The notes under the pieces: model-generated
Database searches by the model: none
What the model saw: only the letters and a program-made list of their open reading frames with translations
What the model was told of the DNA's origin: nothing
Program-made: the position numbers and the translations under genes
Shown here: positions 1 to 11,089 of the stretch, piece by piece
How positions within the stretch are numbered: the first letter of the stretch is position 1
Layout: each line of letters begins with the position of its first letter
Assembly: GCA_947462335.1 (NCBI GenBank)
Contig: OX381713.1
Coordinates: forward strand, 22,312,381 to 22,376,380
Origin: Harmothoe impar
Lineage: Eukaryota > Annelida > Polychaeta > Phyllodocida > Polynoidae
DNA: 64,000 nucleotides
Direction of reading: 5' to 3'

Positions 1-2730
1 CGAACAACATAGCACATCCTATGCAATTGGAAATGGGTCTACGTGTTCTCTATCATCCATCCATAGTAAACGGTAGGATGGCTCTATGTATTCAGTAACC
101 ATGGAAACTTGTAAACTGTTGAAACAGGCAAAACTAAAAAATGTGTACGAATTAACGCAATCGGCCATGCATGCAATGGTTACCTTGGCAACCACGCAGT
201 TAAATGACTCTACTCCTTTGATCAGGGGTGATACGCTATTTTTTTTCAGATACTTAAAATCGAATGCCCCATTTCTTTCATTTTCTTAATTTATCATCTC
301 CAGCGTCAGACATGGTCACTTATTCTTAAACATGATTTATCAAAGGTTATAGGCTGGAAAACAAGAGACGAAAAGAGAGGAATGGGGGGAAAGGGGAGGG
401 AGTGAAAGGGAGAGCGATGGTGGCAGGTTTGGGGATTCTCAAAGGCAGTGGGTTATAGTGGAAAACTAAAGAAGAGCAAAAAAGGTTTGGAGGATATATT
501 TATTGATTGATAAATAATGTACAATATAACATAAGGGAATGGGCGAAACTGTACATATATATGTATGAATATGTATGGGTATAGTAGATATACATTGAAT
601 AAGTGAGGGGAAGCAGTACACTTTAAGATACAAGTACAGTGAGATTAATATAATAAGAGAAAAGAAAGTCGTCGCATACATTAAGTCACATGTAAATCGG
701 GCAAGCCCAGTACGCGGGCCACGCAGTAAATAACGAATATAAGGAACATGTATAAATAATGTTATAAGGTCCTGTAATGGTAGACTTGGCCACAATAAGA
801 GTCAAAGTTATATGGACTAAATATATTCAGCTCTGTGGCCAGGGTCTAGAGCCCGAGCAGGAAAGCAACAAATAAACTAGGATCCGGGCTGACACAGCTG
901 GTGGGAAAGATAACAGCGGGATAAAATCCAGGTCAGGAGATAGGATAGGATCGGGAAGACGAACGGCGAGTGGGGAACGCGGCCTCAGCGATGGGAGCAA
1001 GTAGTACAGGCAAATGGGGCTATGCGTCAGGGTTAAAATCCATATGGCCGGGACGTCCGTGACCGGGGTCTTCAAGAACAGCATGTGGGGTAGGTAGTGA
1101 AGGAGGCGGCTAACCAGGGCCTCAGGGGCAGCATGTGGGGTAGCTGGTGAAGGAGGCGATCACTAGGGCCTCGAGAGCAGCATGTGGGGTAGCTGGTGAA
1201 GGAGGCGATCACTAGGGCCTCGAGAGCAGCATGGGGGGTAGGCGACGACACAGGCTGAAGGCCGGCCCCGAGCACAACATGGCCACGACCATCCCCTGCC
1301 TAATTTATTCAGGATGGTCTTGAGTAGGGCCGCCTAATGGCCAATCAATAGAGATGAGAGATGACGCGGACGAGCAATCAATAGGTGCTGGGTGTGGTCA
1401 TGAAGGGAAGCTGAAATAAAGTAAAAGAAACAAGTATAAGCCTGGGTGGAAAGGAAAGCGCAGTCAGTTATCAGTGAGCGTTTGGGGAGTACGATCGAGA
1501 AGACCAGATGGCACTGTGTAACTCCTGAGGAGTATGTGTGTGGTGCTAAAGATTTAACATCGGTTTAACATTGACTAACAATGGTCTTGTGATCTAGACG
1601 TTGGGAAATATGGATCATTGGAATCTGTGCATTTAGGTGTAACGTTTCAATTGGAGTTATTGTGTAACGACATTGCCACCGGAATTATATATTGAATGTT
1701 CTATTCACATGCTAACCTGGAGTCCTGTATGCTGGAGAGAACCATGGAGTTAGTGATACAGTATACCGGTTTTATCAGCATGGAGCTGGAGAGCCAATTG
1801 TTTAGACTGGCTGACCTGATGAATTGGAAACTGCTAGTATGTGTATATCCCGGATCCATATTGGTGACCGGAGAGTGTGACCATTAGATTGCACCTGTGT
1901 TCTCGTAAAGCCGCTATCAGATCTGCCGGTATCATAGAGAAGCGTACAAGGCCGTCCCCGAGGCATATTGACGATTATGATATGGACATATAACAATCTA
2001 ATTGAAACCCGATTGAAAGTATTTATTGGTTGATTGCATGGAAACTTATACATTCTGGATTCCCTAAAGGAGTCCTGCTGGATATTTATATGTATACTTT
2101 GCCTTGACTAAGGCCGTCGCGTATAATTATCAATGCAAGCCCTGGAGCTAAATGATAGAAATGATGTACATATCTCTATATATATGGAGGGAAGGCTGTG
2201 ATTATAATATAAACCTGTGAAAGTGCTCTATATATACTATAACATCCACAACATCAAATAAAGCTGGATCTCACTACCCCTGCGTTATCTTTGGGCGGAA
2301 GCCTACCTCTGACTAGTTTACCCCACAGAGTAGGAGTGTAGAAGGCGAATGTTGAACCCCATTTAAGTATACTAAAATGCTATGTTTGTATAGGACATTA
2401 ACTATAGCCCAGCAGTGCATCAAAATGCAACAGACAGTTCCTAAATGAGGACTACCCACCTGTCACCTCCAGGTGCGCTACATTCAGGTACATCACCTGT
2501 CAGGTATTGATTGCACAGGTGAGTCTGGTGGCTGTCTGTGGAGGGGATACAGTAAGAGGGTGGAGGACTTGTTTGGTGCTCATATATTTAACCTCTTAAA
2601 ACGTTATGCATTGTAATTGTATAACGTAAAATACGCTAATTTGACATAAGATAACCAAAATTGGAGGCAGGTGCACGGGTAACTAGAATAATGATTATGA
2701 TTTATTAAAAAAAAAGTATAACCCTTCTCT
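1..2730. other. Gene-free left flank
   Basis: I see no exon chain or recognisable protein here on either strand. The stretch holds a purine-rich patch (about 364-412), a short minisatellite (about 1081-1240), and an AATAAA followed by a CG/T-rich tail near 2256-2330 that could belong to an old retroelement end. The ORFs present are short, have odd composition and carry no domain I recognise. The stretch ends where duplication block A begins (about 2732). Confidence 0.5.
1081..1240. repeat. ~53-bp minisatellite, three copies
   Basis: The phrase GCATGTGGGGTAG(C)TGGTGAAGG recurs three times at about 53-bp spacing, each followed by a GGGCCTC(G/A) phrase. The last two units are nearly identical, and a degenerate fourth start follows near 1229. 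It lies in otherwise gene-free DNA. Confidence 0.75.
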
Positions 2731-3025
2731 CCCTAGTCGCCCTAGTATGCCCTTCTTGCTTACTGAGATGTGTCTGACACCCACTTACTATAGTGACTTT
2801 TCAAAGTGCCCTCATCAATTCAATGCTACTGCAATCCGGGTCCTTACCGTATTGACCTATATATACACTTCGTCTTTGGATAAATACCCTTGTTGAAAGG
2901 TAAACTAAATTTTGAAGAAAAAGAAATCTTGTATTTAGCACTGTGGGTAGGACCTAGTTGAAATTGATACAAGTATTTGCCATTGGGATTATAATGCCAC
3001 TAGGTTATACTGTATTTTACAACTA

Positions 3026-3787
3026 CACTGCAAAAAAAAAAAAGGTTTTAAACATGTTTAGGTCTAAACAGGTTTAAAGTCTTAACATTTTACTAAGTTT
3101 TAAACATGTTTAGGTCTAAAAATCTTTAGAGTCAAAACACTAATTTTTACTAGATTTGTGTCTTCAAATCCTTTTGCATAGGAATTAAAAACCTTAATTC
3201 TAAGCACCTAAACAGTAAATTTAAATACGTTTAGATGTTTAATATTTAAACAGTATGAAGGGTAGGTGTTTAGGATGTAAACATGTAGTGTTTAGGTTTT
3301 AATACATTAAACACAAACCAAATGGCAGGGCTGTGCTTGACTGTAGTTTCTACAACCACTCAAACGTTACTATTGTGCTAAAAGTGCTTAAATCTGAGTA
3401 AGTTAACTTAGATGTGATGGGATACAAAAGAATAATATACTCATTGCAGGATTCAAGGACTGAATCCTACATTAGTATGATCATTGTACAATAAAGGTAT
3501 ATCTGCCACATAGACACCTCTTTTGAGAAGTCTGAGAATGGATATAGCAATATATTCCCTGAAAGTATGTTGTTTTGACTCAAGGTTGTGTCTCTGTTAA
3601 GGTAGAGGCCTATATACAATAGTGATGCATATATTGGCTCACAGGAGGGTGGGGGCTACTAGTAGTCTCTTCAAGACACTAAGTAAAAATGAAACAAATA
3701 CAAATTTATCTAAATACAAGTATCTAAACATAATAATATCTACTTGTCTCTAGAAACACTACTTTTAGCCGTTAACACTTGACAGCC
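3026..3787. mobile_element. Truncated CACTGCAAAA inverted-repeat element (block A)
   Basis: It starts CACTGCAAAAAAA followed by many TTTAAACATGTTTAGG-type words, exactly as the complete block B copy (17710-18323) does. Its right end is missing. The sequence runs instead into a different inverted-repeat element at 3790, so the right half was replaced or deleted when that element arrived. Confidence 0.7.
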
Positions 3788-3789
3788 TG

Positions 3790-5194
3790 CCCAGCTAACA
3801 AAAAAACGTTTTCCTAACGGTTGGAAAACGTTTGCTGGAGGTTTACAAACGTTTGCAAAAAACGTTTATAAAACGTTTTAAAACGTTAAAACGTTGACAG
3901 AAACAAACGTTTGTGTTAGAACATTTTAAAACGTTTTATAAACGTTTGGAAAAGGTTTGGAAAAAGGTTTGCAAAAGGTTTGCAAAAGGTTTGCAAGCAA
4001 ACTTTGGAGACGACTTTGGATGACCATCTAAAAGCCAGGCTGAGAACCGAACCGAGGATCTATAGATTGGGAGTCCCAGGCTCTCCTTCATGAGCTAACG
4101 AGGCTGATGGCTGAGGCACCATATAAGCCTGAAGGGATTCTTATCAAGACAATAAGAGCATACCCCATTAAAGCAATGGCACTATGTAGCTAGCCCTCTC
4201 GGGTAGGGAGTTACAGTGGGGTGGCGAGATGATATTGTAAATATACCCTGGAGTCGTTTTGTAAGTACTTTGAACTTCTTTTACAGTAATGCTCTAACAT
4301 TGTGTTAGGATTACCCATTCATTGATGATGATCTAGGCATGTATAAAAGTGTCTTACTAGTTAGAGGAATATCATAGTACATAATTATATAAATATATAT
4401 ATCATTCATGGTAATATATGCATCCACCATTACAGAGGAAATGATACAGTTACAACTACTACCTGAACATGTGGCTATTTCAAAGGGTCTCCAGCCAGTG
4501 CTTAGGTAGCAGTAGGGCCATATGGTAGTAGATTGGTGCCCTGTGGTGCCGTCACCCCCAACCCTTATGCATGGGACCAGACGGGTAAAAATACCACTCA
4601 AGTTCCAACTTCTGATGGCTTTCCTGATGTTGATAATAAAGATATTTCACTTCTGTTTTTGCTATAGTTTAGTACATGCCATATCTCCCTATACCTATGG
4701 TCCTATTTTAGCCAGGTACTTTGGTATGTTTTCGATAGAACACCCTATCTCGGGGACCTCTCATGGCATATATGTCAATAAGAATTGTATCGAATAATAA
4801 CACACCAGTTCTTCAGATCTCCACCAGAATCTGTAGTGTAGTGGTTATGATGCCTGCTTTGCAATCAGAGGATCTGGAGTTCTATCCCAGAAGGTACCAT
4901 GACCTTTTCTCAAAAAAAAAGTAGATTTATCTTCATCATCATCTGCCCTAAATAAACCGTTTTTATTCAGGCCGGTCAGAGATGGCACCCGGTCAGAGAC
5001 GTTGACATTGGCCAAAGTTCGTGAGACACAACCTGGTATTTTAGCAGCAACGTCCATTGTTTTAAAACATTCTAACACAAACGTTTGTTTCCAAACCATA
5101 TACAAACGTTTTAAAACGTTGTAACACAAACGTTTGTTTCCAAACCAAAAACAAACGTTTTAAAACGTTCTAAAAACGTTTTTTGTTAGCTGGG
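3790..5194. mobile_element. ACGTT-rich inverted-repeat element with CCCAGCTAACAAAA ends
   Basis: The left end is CCCAGCTAACAAAAAAACG and the right end CGTTTTTTGTTAGCTGGG, giving terminal inverted repeats of about 20 bp. Both flanks inside the ends are dense in AAACGTTT/AACGTT palindromic words (3800-3990 and 5055-5180). It is absent from block B, so it arrived after duplication or was lost from B. A tRNA-like segment lies inside (4826-4895). Related ends occur near 48010-48230 and 55554-55682. No transposase is seen; no clear target duplication was found. Confidence 0.75.
4826..4895 (+). repeat. tRNA-like SINE head or tRNA relic
   Basis: An A-box-like TAGTGTAGTGG and, about 40 bases on, a B-box-like GAGTTCTATCCC sit at tRNA spacing, with a TTTGCAA loop-like stretch between. 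The stems pair poorly, so this is a tRNA-derived repeat, not a functional tRNA. It lies inside the ACGTT-rich element. Confidence 0.4.
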
Positions 5195-5316
5195 TGGCCT
5201 CATTGGTAGGTCAGGTGTGTCAGGTCAGGTATATCAGTTTTTTTGTCCATTGTCCCCACATCATGGTATCATGCATCAACCTGTTAAGGTGTTCAGAGGA
5301 CTCTGATATTTTCGAC

Positions 5317-8300
5317 ATGGCAGAAGTAGGAGAGGAACGTGCGCTGTTTGTCCACCACCCAGAAGGCTACAGCAAACTTAGTCAATTTCAACAGAATATA
5401 CTTAAGTTTGTGACACATCATGTTCAAGCTGCTGCAAGTTTGTGCTCAATTCTACATTCGCATGAATTTACACTTTTCAACATAAATTATTTTCAATATA
5501 TTGCTAACTCAAGGTGATAGCTTAAGTTTCTCTCATGATTCTCTCATCTATTCTTAAAGTGATCACCTTGAGGCAATACGACCCAGCATAATTGTTATTC
5601 AAGGAAAGTGTACCCTTCAATTATCAATTTAGAAATCAATATCACTGTTCTGAGAGGATTTCTTTTCAAGAGTCTTTGAATGAGAATCGAGGTGATGCAT
5701 CATTCAAGGTGGTTGACTATGGAGCAGCAGATGGCCTAAACTCTGTCCCAACGATAGCAGCATGTTCAGGTAACCTAAAGTATTATCTTTCTGATAGCAG
5801 CAAGTGTAGCTGACCCTTGTCTAACTGGGTGCAGTGTCTTACGATGATGCTGATACCCCAGAGGTTCTAGAACAAGTACCCTCTTGACATGCACCCCCCT
5901 GGACATGTAGCCCCTGCCATCTACCCTCTTTGACATCCACCCCCTAGGACTTCTACCCCCTGGGACATCCACCCTCTAGGACTTCTACCTCCTTGGACAT
6001 CCACCCCTTTGGACATCTTCCCCTTTGACTTTTACCCTCGGGGACATCCACCTCATCCACAGTCCCATGGTTGAGTCTGCATGCCCATATCGTTGAGTAG
6101 ATGGTCTACCTAGAGTGTGGGGAGAAGCCTGATACACAGCAGTTCTTATTTCAAACTGATATACATACCAGAACCAACTATGTACTTCAAAACTTTGACA
6201 CTGGTGGCAAAAAACAGAACACCAGCAGCCCACCAGTGTGGTGAAAATCCTGTTGCATAACACAGTTTAAAAAAATCCCCATTCAATACTCATACTAGAA
6301 GCAACAATATACAAAAAATTGATTGTATGTCACACGCTCAATGTATTTCATGTGGTAGATCATATTAATGTAAGCCTAAATGACATATTCAACTCGTTAT
6401 CTGTAGCTCAGCCAAATCAAAGCTCAATTAGTGTATCCCAGGCCCCTTCTGACGAAAGAAAAATGACAGACTATTTCGTAAACTTCTTCCCACTAGCTAC
6501 ACTTACAAAAATGTTTTATTTCATGCTGATTGGACTTGATACATGCTTGCTGGGACTCTTGTAGGTGAACTTTCATCTGAGGTGTCTACTTTTGAATGGA
6601 TATTCAATGATTTGGCCAAATTCGACAACATCCACAAAGTTGAAGGTAAGGCTAATGGCACAGTACTCAAGCATAGCCTTAGGCATAGACCCAATATATC
6701 CTTACCTGAAATCTACAAATTGCTGCATTTATTATATAGACTGTTGGCACCAATTTCAGAAAGGTTGAGGGAGTTACCAGGATGGGAAGAAGTCTCAGTA
6801 AAACTGCAATATGCTGTTGGTAGTTTCTACACCCAAGTGGTGCCAGATAACAGTGTGGACCTTGGTGTCAGCGTTAGTGCCATTCAATGGCTATCTCAGC
6901 GGTTAGTGTTTATCATAATTTGATTAATATGATATAGGCTTAAACATAAGTTTATTGACTCAGGGTTACCACCCAGAGTCTTTTGCGACGGTTTGGAGCA
7001 CCCTTTTCAAGATAGTCAGTCACTCAACTTTAGAGTGGATTTTACCGAGGAAATATTCATCCTAAAGACATATTGACAAATGGTTTTGAACAATCAGACA
7101 CTCCCCTACATAGTACTCCAAAGAATATTGCAAATATCTTATCTCAACCCCACCAAATATGCAATTTAAAAGGTGTCACAAAAACTCAGTAAAATGTGAT
7201 TCCAAGAAATTAAACTCTTAAGTACTAGATTCGGTTTTAGTCTACATTACAGTCCACACAACTCGCATGCAAAGTCAATGAGAGATATCTTGTAACACTA
7301 AGTGAGACGCTTTTTGTAAGACCTTTTTGGATACTTCTCTTCAAGTATCTTGAATTATCTTGAATTATTTTAATGTGTGAACAGAAAAATAACGATTCAT
7401 GGTTTAAAATTGAGAGAAGCTCTCCATACCACAGACTGCTGGGTTAGGGGTGTGTGGGGTTGGGGTATGTGGGGTAGTGGGGTTGGGGTATGTGGGGTTG
7501 GGGTATGTGGGGTAGGGGTATGTGGGGTTGGGGTATGTGGGGTAGAGGTATGTGGGGTTGGGGTATGTGGGGTTGGGGTATGTGGGGTTGGGGTATGTGG
7601 GGTAGGGGTATGTGGGGTCGGGGTATGTGAGGTAGGGGTATGTGGGGTAGGGGTATGTGGGGTTGGGGTATGTGGGGTTGGGGTATGTGGGGTAGGGGTA
7701 TGTTGGGTTGGAGTATGTGGGTGGTGATGTAGGGTCTGTGGGTGGTGGTGTAGGTTAATTTACACCTTTCAATCACTCAATTCAATCACTTAATAACCCT
7801 AACCCTGAGTCATTTGTGATGTAAATCACACGTTCAATCTTGTACTCTCTGTGATCTATATGGAACTATTGTTGTCTTTATGAAATATCTGCCTGACCAA
7901 ACATGATAAGGTATTTTATGTTGCCTTTCATAAATTCAGATTCAAAATCTGAAACTTTGATCCAAATTGAATTCATTTGAAAAATCTTTTGTAGAATTGA
8001 ATTGTAATTGTAATTGGATGAGTTATGTATAATATACATAACTCATTCAATCATAATGATCAATTACTGACTCCTGTCCCAACATTATAAGGCATGCTGT
8101 GTATTTCAGTCCCCCTAAGGGTTGTTGCACAGATCTCCACTATCCTGATGTGGCTACAAAAGCAATTGGTGCTCAAGATTGGATTGACTTTCTACATTGT
8201 CGAGGAAAGGAACTGAAACAAGGTGAAAAGCTCATCTTTAATACAGATAACTAAGGATGGTGAAGTAAAGGGACATTTATAAGGCATAATTTTGTGTCTG

Positions 8301-9471
8301 TCAATGTTATGCTTGACTAGATCCAAGTACAATTAGCCAAAGAAATGAAGTAATCATACATAATTCAGTCAGTCATCTCGATCAATTGAATGAATTGACA
8401 GTTTGATTTTCCTAAGTCATAGGGAAAATTCATAGATATACATCATAGTCACATTTTAAGCAATTAGAACATATTATGTTCCAGGTGCAAGATTAATAAT
8501 TGCCATCTTTGCTAACTCTCTGCCGTTATCAACCGACAAACAGCTGACATTTTTTGCAGCTTTAAAAGTTGTCAAAGATATGTACGATGATGGAATTATC
8601 AACCAGGTACACTCAGTTATTCAAGATGATTTGATAGTATTGGTTGGTAGCAGTTGATTAATCACCCAGATTAATCATAATGAGAAATGAATATGAATGC
8701 TTGAGGCACCATGTTGTCTATAGTGGTATAAACCGAATATTAAATATCTAATGTACTACATGATTTCTATCAAACCAATCCATATTTAGTACTATTGATT
8801 TTATGCATCTAAATTCTCAGGAGGAATATGAGTTTGCCCAAGTGTATCCTTGTATCTTGAGGACCGAAGCTGACATCAGAGCACCATTTCAAGATCCAGG
8901 ATCAGGGCTGAATCAAAACCTTCATCTGGTTGACATAAAGACATATGACATACCATGTCCATTCACCAAAAAGTGGATGCAGGCTGGTGGAAGGGAAAGT
9001 AAGAAACAAGGCATACAATTATATCAATACATGTATGAAGAGAAGTAGTATTTTGCATGCATATACTGCAAACATGATGCATGACTTCTGAGTAAAGTGT
9101 TTAGACATGATAAATTAAAGGTCCACCGAAAGTCATTGCGTATTTGGATGGTCATTGTCTAATTAAATATTCATATGTAAGTAGTATGCTGATATACAAT
9201 GTATCTGTATCCGATAAAATACTCAATTCTGAATCTAAATATTTTCCCTTAAGATTCAGCAGCGACTGAAGAGTATGTGTCTTACCACATGAACTTAATG
9301 AAGTCTACCGGCAACTCCCTGTGGAAGATCCTTGAAGAAACGAGAAGCAGAGAGGTTCATCTTACACTCCTGGACACTTTCTACAAGAGGGTGGAAGAGA
9401 CACTTAGGGGAAACCTAGAAGGGTACCATCTTGGCATGTCTGTGTCTGTTGTTGACATAATAAAAAACTGA
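5317..9471 (+). CDS. SABATH-type carboxyl methyltransferase, copy A (8 exons)
   Basis: Exons 5317-5437, 5671-5769, 6565-6645, 6760-6901, 8110-8222, 8485-8606, 8821-8998, 9254-9471 (the last could start at 9260, also in frame). All phases join, giving 357 residues, the usual SABATH length. The family transfers methyl from S-adenosylmethionine to carboxyl groups of small acids in the cytosol. Visible marks: an SAM-binding loop VVDYGAADGLNS (about residues 54-65), FNDLAKFDN (87-95, like the plant FNDLPSNDFN), GSFYTQVVP (121-129, like GSFYGRLFP), QWLS (143-146) and AQDWIDFL (169-176). I chose the start for its purine at -3, G at +4 and its conservation in copy B. AATAAA lies at 9717-9722. The substrate cannot be inferred; plants supply the known substrates. 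No break is seen. Confidence 0.85.
5880..6065. repeat. CATCCACCCCCT minisatellite in intron 2, copy A
   Basis: Degenerate tandem phrases of the type GGACATCCACCCCCT / GGACTTCTACCCCCT, roughly 15-30 bp apart, sit in intron 2 of methyltransferase copy A. The same array is in copy B (about 19170-19325) with different unit order and a longer C run, so it predates the duplication and has diverged since. Confidence 0.75.
6951..7845. mobile_element. Insertion with TGACTCAGGGTTA ends, block A only
   Basis: Block B runs straight across the matching point (about 20820). In block A the intron 4 sequence is interrupted near 6951, with TGACTCAGGGTTA at about 6956-6968 and the inverse TAACCCTGAGTCA near 7801-7813. 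A G-rich minisatellite fills the centre. About 30 bp beyond the right end are also absent from B, so the boundary is not a clean insertion. Confidence 0.6.
7441..7755 (+). repeat. 15-bp G-rich minisatellite, about 18 copies
   Basis: The unit GTATGTGGGGTTGGG (variants GTAGGG, GTAGAGG) repeats about 18 times. Each unit has two runs of three to four G on the + strand, so the array can in principle form G-quadruplexes. It lies in intron 4 of methyltransferase copy A. Because 15 is a multiple of three it makes spurious open frames; these are not genes. Confidence 0.9.
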
Positions 9472-9836
9472 TGGTGTTCAAAGGTTCTGTTGGAGCCAAA
9501 GCTTGTATACCTCTATGATTGTTCATGAAGGTAATTCGGAGGATTTAGCTGGATTCTGAAACCCCTACAGTTTCTACTTTTTGGAACTAGGAGGAACATA
9601 TATATATTGGACTGATCAGCCAATGTCTGAGAACTGTGAAAATATTGTTTATAGGTCCGTTGGCATTACATCTGCTATCATAACATTTACCATGACATTT
9701 ATTGAAAAAGAAATCAAATAAAATGTTTTCTTTTTAAGCATCAGACATCTTGACACACCATACACACATGATCTGAAAAGTAATTGTGCAATATGTATAT
9801 CTGGTATTATGTCCCACAGACAATCCCTCCGATGAC

Positions 9837-10129
9837 TAGTCTCTGGCAGTCAGACCCGTCCAACCGTGACCATCCACAGGGCCAAGCAGGGTCTGACCCA
9901 GTGCCTTATCAGGCTTGGGGATGGCGTTGGCTTAGCAGTACTGTTTCCCAGCACATATTGGGTACATACACCAGCATTACTAAAGATCTGCTGGAGAGTG
10001 TTGCGCATGGGCGCCGACTGGACACGCTACACTCGCCAAGCATATCCTTAGTCAAGGTTATGCTTGGAGAGTGTAGGGCCGCATGGCCGCACCATCCCAG
10101 TCTGTATATACAGACGGGGGCCGAGTCTA
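9837..10129. mobile_element. 293-bp insertion with 9-bp target duplication
   Basis: TCCGATGAC occurs immediately before (9828-9836) and after (10130-10138), while block B has a single copy (about 24199-24207), an empty site. The insert is GC-richer than its surroundings. The ends TAGTCTCTGGC and GCCGAGTCTAT are weakly inverted. An 8-9 bp duplication would fit a hAT-like element, but a SINE is not excluded. Confidence 0.8.
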
Positions 10130-10559
10130 TCCGATGACACCCCTTTAATATGATATATTAAATAACTGTTGACAAATAAACATAAACTCTACATATGTAT
10201 TTATTTATCAGACCCTGCAGCCATGAAATTGAAATTGAAATTGAGGTAGCTTTCGAATGACCAGAAACACAGCCACAGTGTGGGCTGTGCATGCTCTACG
10301 TAAACTGCACCATATCCTATTACAATTGGAATAAAATATTGTGGCACCTATACACATGTATCTATGCACGACACATATGCCATACCCTTACAAAAAATAC
10401 TATATCCTTACTGATTATCAATCTACTTCAAAGGGAAGGAGCTCTGCCCCACACAACATATTATTCACAATCTGATGAGAGGGATTTTAACAATGTAAAA
10501 ATCTTGGGATATCCTTTGTCCAAAGATATCCCAATACTTATATGCTTTTTGTTTTGTAA

Positions 10560-10650
10560 AGGTTCAGTGTATGGATATCCTGCTCCTTCTCCTGTACCTC
10601 TTTATCTGGCCTTCTCCCTCAGTCGTGTACACCATGTCAGGCACGTCTGT
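10560..10650 (-). pseudogene. Fossil SLC5 exon (exon 14-like), block A
   Basis: Read on the minus strand this resembles exon 14 of the cotransporter at 28091-28229: both begin (C/G)TGACATGGTG(G/T)ACACGACT and continue through a GAGAAG/CAGGAGAAGGAG stretch. Here an in-frame stop (AGATAAAGA) breaks it, and no flanking cotransporter exons are seen. The same fossil is in block B (about 24655-24742). It shows that a second SLC5 gene, or a partial copy, once lay downstream of the methyltransferase. Confidence 0.6.
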
Positions 10651-10674
10651 GATAGCTTCCAACAAACATCTTAA

Positions 10675-11085
10675 GGATGGTGTATCAGCTAAAATTTCCT
10701 GGCTTTTTAATCATGCCATATTACTATTGCATATCCTATCCTATACATACTCCCTAAATTCTAAAACAATTGGCAGAGTCTAGATCCATAAGATTATACA
10801 TGTAGGGCAATCATTTTTGCTGTAGGTTGACTCTAAAACTCCCTATGTTGTGGTACTGCATTGCTCAATGCTTTCTCTACCAGGCTAGTTTCCCCCTTAC
10901 TCACCTGGGGGAGTGACTGAGTCAGTGAGGTGAATAGGCTTTATTGTTAATTATCTCAAATCATATATTCATAGACAAATATCTTGCAAATATTGAGTAA
11001 TGTTTATCAGCTAAACTTGTATTAGAACCCATGGCATTCCCTTTAAGGAAGAAGTTTGGGAGGTGTTCTAATTGATACACCATCT
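10675..11085 (+). mobile_element. TTAA-target MITE, copy 1 (411 bp)
   Basis: Bounded by TTAA at 10671-10674 and 11086-11089, with ends GGATGGTGTATCA and TGATACACCATCT. Block B shows the empty site: AACAAACATC-TTAA-AGAATCG (about 24759-24780). It has no coding capacity. TTAA duplication points to a piggyBac- or Kolobok-type transposase. The ends do not start with the CCC usual for piggyBac, so Kolobok seems likelier (inference). Confidence 0.9.
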
Positions 11086-11089
11086 TTAA

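Noticed and set aside
4826..4895. Functional tRNA gene
   Set aside because: Boxes are present, but acceptor and anticodon stems do not pair; it is a SINE-type relic.
5438..5513. Extension of methyltransferase exon 1 (LCSILHSHEF...) to the next donor
   Set aside because: The donor at 5438 joins the SAM-loop exon in phase and gives identical exon lengths in both copies; the longer version does not join well.
7377..7776. Gly/Val/Cys and Pro/His/Ile repeat ORFs on both strands
   Set aside because: Produced by the 15-bp minisatellite in an intron; period divisible by three keeps frames open.
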